Assembly: GCA_019694735.1 (NCBI GenBank)
Contig: JAIBBJ010000139.1
Span: 1-32,551 of the forward strand
Origin: Gemmatimonadaceae bacterium
GTDB lineage: Bacteria; Gemmatimonadota; Gemmatimonadetes; Gemmatimonadales; Gemmatimonadaceae
Direction: 5' to 3'
Length of the DNA: 32,551 nucleotides
Under the pieces are notes generated by a model, which did not search any database, had not been told where the DNA came from, and saw only the letters and a list, made by a program, of their open reading frames with translations. This document shows, one piece after another, positions 30,121-32,551 of the stretch. Each line of letters starts with the position of its first letter. The stretch's first letter is position 1. A program made the position numbers and the translations under genes.

Positions 30121-30265
30121 CTTGCCGCGCCGACGGCCATCGAGACCTCACGTGGCCGTCACCGATTCCTCATCCGCCGTTCATCGGCGCGCAGGGCCGC
30201 GCGGGTACGATCGTGGTGAACGGCTCCGCGACCTCGGGTCGCGGGCCCCCACCGCGGAGGGGACG

Positions 30266-30985
30266 ATGCTGCAGCAGCTGCTCGAGTCGAAGCCCGCGCG
30301 CGAGCGTTCGCGCGCCGCCGCCGCCGTGTCCGTCATCGCGCACACGACGCTGATCGCGGCCGCGATCGTCGCGACCCGGACGATCGTGGATCCGCCGGTC
30401 GTGGACGCGACGCCGACCATCACGCCGATCTACCGTGCGCCGGACACTCCGCGGCCCGCGCCCGTGCCGCGGCGCACCCCGCCGCGGCCTGCCGCGCCCG
30501 ATGCGCCGCCCGTGCCCGCACCGGCGCCGACCACGCCGACCGTCGCCGTGCCCACCGACGTGCCCACCGGCATCCCCGACCCGGACCCCGGCCCGGTGCT
30601 GACGATGGACCCCGTGATCGGCACCGGCACCCCCGGTGTCGGCGGCGACGACACCACCGGCACCGGCGGCACACCGGGCGGCGAGCCGTTCTGGGGTGAC
30701 GAGGTCGAGCGCGTCGCCGCGCCGATCGGCCGGCAGCGCGAGCCGCGCTATCCCGACGTGCTGCGCGCGCAGCGCATCGAGGGCGCGGTGACGGTCGCGT
30801 TCGTCGTCGGCACCGACGGGCGCGTCGAGCCCGCGTCGGTGCGCGCCGTCGAGTCCACCCACGCGCTCTTCGAGCCGGCGGTGCGGGCGGCGCTGCTCCA
30901 GCAGCGCTTCCGCCCCGCCGAGTGGCGCGGGCGGAAGGTGCGGCAGCTCGTGCAGCAGCGCTTCGTCTTCACGCTCGCGCGGTGA
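30266..30985 (+). CDS. TonB-like energy transducer protein
   Basis: 239 residues from an ATG preceded by GGAGGGG; the open frame extends further upstream but without a better start. One membrane segment lies at about 17-38 (AAAAVSVIAHTTLIAAAIVA). A long Pro/Thr/Gly-rich periplasmic linker follows (about 48-150), then the TonB C-terminal domain: REPRYPDVLRAQRIEGAVTVAFVVGTDGRV and FRPAEWRGRKVRQLVQQRFVFTL. Such proteins couple the inner-membrane proton gradient, via ExbB/ExbD, to outer-membrane receptors. ExbB/ExbD and receptor genes are not in the window. Single TonB paralogues without partners are common in this kind of genome. Confidence 0.9.
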   Translation: MLQQLLESKPARERSRAAAAVSVIAHTTLIAAAIVATRTIVDPPVVDATPTITPIYRAPDTPRPAPVPRRTPPRPAAPDAPPVPAPAPTTPTVAVPTDVPTGIPDPDPGPVLTMDPVIGTGTPGVGGDDTTGTGGTPGGEPFWGDEVERVAAPIGRQREPRYPDVLRAQRIEGAVTVAFVVGTDGRVEPASVRAVESTHALFEPAVRAALLQQRFRPAEWRGRKVRQLVQQRFVFTLAR

Positions 30986-30998
30986 GGACGGGTGACGC

Positions 30999-31004
30999 TA
31001 CATT
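30999..31004 (+). promoter_or_regulatory. Candidate -10 element of the cupin gene
   Basis: TACATT sits exactly six bases before the ATG at 31011, the same distance as in the candidate promoter before 25628. There is no Shine-Dalgarno and no clear -35, so a leaderless transcript is possible but unproven. Confidence 0.3.
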
Positions 31005-31010
31005 CGCGGG

Positions 31011-31382
31011 ATGACCCCTCCCATCCAATACCGCCGCTGGGCGGACATCCCGCACGAGAAGGTCACCGACCAGATCTCGCGCAAGCTGATCACCGGCCAG
31101 CAGATGATGCTCGCCCAGGTCTTCCTCGCGAAGGGCGCGGTGGTGCCCAAGCACCAGCACCACAACGAGCAGTTCACGTACATCCTCACCGGCGGGCTGC
31201 GGTTCTACATGGGGGACGACGGCGCCGAGGTCATCGACGTGATGGCGGGGGAGGTGCTGCACATCCCGTCCAACGTCTGGCACAAGGCCGAGGCGCTGGA
31301 GGACACCCTCGACGTGGACATCTTCAGCCCGCCGCGTGAGGACTGGCTGAACCACACCGACGCCTACTTCCACCGGAAGTAG
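31011..31382 (+). CDS. Small cupin-domain protein
   Basis: 123 residues, one single-domain cupin. The metal-binding set is complete: H48, H50 and E53 in KHQHHNEQFTYILTGGLRF, and H91 in PSNVWHKAEA. The family covers isomerases, dioxygenases and sugar- or small-molecule-binding proteins, so the reaction cannot be assigned. Only two bases separate it from the downstream atypical SDR gene; the two probably act on the same small-molecule substrate. No signal peptide. Confidence 0.87.
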   Translation: MTPPIQYRRWADIPHEKVTDQISRKLITGQQMMLAQVFLAKGAVVPKHQHHNEQFTYILTGGLRFYMGDDGAEVIDVMAGEVLHIPSNVWHKAEALEDTLDVDIFSPPREDWLNHTDAYFHRK

Positions 31383-31384
31383 CG

Positions 31385-32173
31385 ATGGACCTCGGACTCC
31401 GGGGGCGCGTCGCGTTCGTCGCGGCCGCGTCGCAGGGCCTCGGCCGGGCGATCGCCGACGAGTTCGCGCGCGAGGGAGCGCGCGTCGCGGTCTGCGCGCG
31501 CTCCGAGCGGATCCACGAGGTCGCCGCCGCCATCGGCGCGGCACACGGCGCCGAGACCCTCGGTGTCGTCGCCGACGTGTCGGTGCCGGCCGACGTGGAG
31601 CGCGCCATCGCCGCCACCGTCGCGCGCTTCGGGCCGGTCGAGGTGCTCGTCACCAATGCCGGCGGCCCGCCGCCCGGCCCGTTCGAGTCGCACTCGAGCG
31701 AGGCGTGGGGGAAGGCGGTCGCCCTCAACCTCGACAGCGTCGTGAACCTCGTGCGCGCGGTGCTGCCGGGGATGAAGGCGCGACAATGGGGACGCATCCT
31801 CAACGTCACCTCCATCGCCGTGAAGCAGCCGGTGGACGGGCTGATCCTCAGCAACGCCGTCCGCGCCGCGGTGACCGGCTTCGCGCGCACGCTCGCCAAC
31901 GAGGTCGCGCCGTTCCACATCACGGTGAACAACCTGATGCCCGGCTTCACCCGCACCGAGCGGCTCGACGCGCTCGCCGCGCACAACGCGCAGGCCAAGG
32001 GCACGACGGTCGCCGAGGCGTTCGGCACCTGGGAGCAGCAGATCCCGATGCGGCGGGTCGGGGAGCCCGCGGAGTTCGCCGCGCTGGCGGCGTTCCTCGC
32101 CTCCACCCGCGCGAGCTACATCACCGCGCAGAGCATCGCGGTGGACGGGGGCTGGATCCGGTCGCTGCTCTGA
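31385..32173 (+). CDS. Atypical SDR family protein (Ser/Arg in place of Tyr/Lys)
   Basis: 262 residues. The Rossmann fold is clear (RGRVAFVAAASQGLGRAIA, VLVTNAGG, C-terminal AVDGGW). The usual TG at the start of the cofactor motif is AA (A14-A15). The catalytic serine S143 is kept (NVTSIAVK), but the Tyr-x3-Lys pair reads S156-NAV-R160 (LSNAVRAAV). This Ser/Asn/Arg pattern defines a recognised divergent SDR group and is probably not a sequencing error, as the frame is otherwise intact. Chemistry likely differs from ordinary alcohol dehydrogenases. It is paired with the cupin two bases upstream. Confidence 0.87.
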   Translation: MDLGLRGRVAFVAAASQGLGRAIADEFAREGARVAVCARSERIHEVAAAIGAAHGAETLGVVADVSVPADVERAIAATVARFGPVEVLVTNAGGPPPGPFESHSSEAWGKAVALNLDSVVNLVRAVLPGMKARQWGRILNVTSIAVKQPVDGLILSNAVRAAVTGFARTLANEVAPFHITVNNLMPGFTRTERLDALAAHNAQAKGTTVAEAFGTWEQQIPMRRVGEPAEFAALAAFLASTRASYITAQSIAVDGGWIRSLL

Positions 32174-32194
32174 GCGTTCGGCAGGGCGCGGGGC

Positions 32195-32217
32195 GGCGGC
32201 GCGTGGAAAGCGCCGCC
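32195..32217. terminator. Strong hairpin between convergent genes
   Basis: GGCGGCGC (32195-32202) and GCGCCGCC (32210-32217) form a perfect 8-base stem with the loop GTGGAAA. It lies 22 bases after the SDR stop and 24 bases from the convergent DinB-type gene's stop. Its position suits a bidirectional terminator; there is no U-tract. Confidence 0.5.
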
Positions 32218-32240
32218 CGCGCGCCGTCCGGGTGCGTCGC

Positions 32241-32551
32241 TCAGGCCCGTCCGAGCGCGGCCCGCGCCAACCGCTTCAGCAGCGACACCTGCCCGCAATG
32301 ATACAGGTCGTGCTCCGCGAGCGAGCGGAGCATCGTCGCGATCGTGATCCCCGTGCCCGCCGGCTGCTCCGGCGTCGCGCCCACGTACTCGCCGAGCCGC
32401 GCCGGCGGCAGGCGGCGGACCACCGCGCACAGCTGCTCGTGCGCCGCCTCGAGCGACGCGAGCGCCTCGCGCCACGCCGCCTCGCTGCGGTCGGGGATCG
32501 GCGGCCAGTCGCCGCCGACCGGCGACTCCGACTCCCGCCGGCCGTCGACCG
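32241..32551 (-). CDS. DinB-fold protein, 5' end cut by the window edge
   Basis: The open frame enters from base 32551 and ends at TGA 32241-32243, giving about 102 C-terminal residues. The visible part reads as a helical bundle: EAAWREALASLEAAHEQLCA, a polar loop, then TMLRSLAEHDLYHCGQVSLL with the HxxxH pattern (EHDLYH) that supplies metal ligands in DinB/YfiT-type proteins. A full-length relative has about 150-180 residues, so the N-terminal third is missing. Members include putative thiol-dependent transferases; no substrate can be named. Confidence 0.78.
   Translation of the reverse strand, partial: VDGRRESESPVGGDWPPIPDRSEAAWREALASLEAAHEQLCAVVRRLPPARLGEYVGATPEQPAGTGITIATMLRSLAEHDLYHCGQVSLLKRLARAALGRA

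Noticed and set aside
30107-30265. Upstream start for the TonB-like protein at 30107
   Set aside because: The added residues have no family signal and would put the membrane anchor about 70 residues in; the ATG at 30266 has a strong Shine-Dalgarno.

Overview
The window is GC-rich, gene-dense bacterial chromosome. Base composition, a signal-peptide DUF5916/CBM9-type outer-membrane protein, a TonB-like protein, and the A2M-PBP1C pair point to a Gram-negative soil-type bacterium. Gemmatimonadota is my best guess, but this is an inference from gene style and not from any marker gene. I see no rRNA, tRNA, CRISPR array, insertion sequence or phage gene. No gap between genes exceeds 300 bases; the largest are 6421-6650 and 30022-30265.

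Layout. (1) 1-6420, minus strand: an MHS-type MFS transporter cut by the window edge, a DUF5916 protein, a D-serine dehydratase/D-threonine aldolase-type enzyme overlapping a canonical RidA, and a small HNH nuclease. (2) 6592-15725, plus strand: a compact catabolic operon that looks like CoA-dependent aerobic anthranilate (2-aminobenzoyl-CoA) degradation. Its order is FMO-OYE fusion, SDR, MarR regulator, crotonase-fold enzyme, acyl-CoA dehydrogenase, aryl-CoA ligase, Rid-family protein, KAS III-like enzyme. Five of its junctions are 4-base start/stop overlaps. A perfect 7-4-7 palindrome sits on the -35 element of a good promoter ahead of it. (3) 15800-16483: a Tat-exported protein of unclear function. 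(4) 16542-25560, minus strand: penicillin-binding protein 1C, a 1903-residue alpha-2-macroglobulin with an intact thioester motif, and an exported creatininase-fold protein. (5) 25628-29256, plus strand: a membrane 4Fe-4S protein, monofunctional proline dehydrogenase and a large protein of unknown function with an acetyltransferase-like block. (6) 29293-32551: a soluble orphan histidine kinase, a TonB-like protein, a cupin plus atypical SDR pair, and the end of a DinB-fold gene.

The region-2 genes probably work as one pathway. The ligase would form the aryl-CoA. The fusion enzyme would hydroxylate and reduce the ring without a ring-cleaving dioxygenase. The Rid protein would handle the enamine nitrogen, and the SDR, crotonase, acyl-CoA dehydrogenase and KAS III enzymes would finish ring opening and beta-oxidation-like steps. 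Three of these enzymes have altered or unexpected active-site features: the crotonase lacks both usual glutamates, the Rid protein lacks the usual arginine, and a KAS III replaces the expected thiolase. This operon is the most interesting system in the window.
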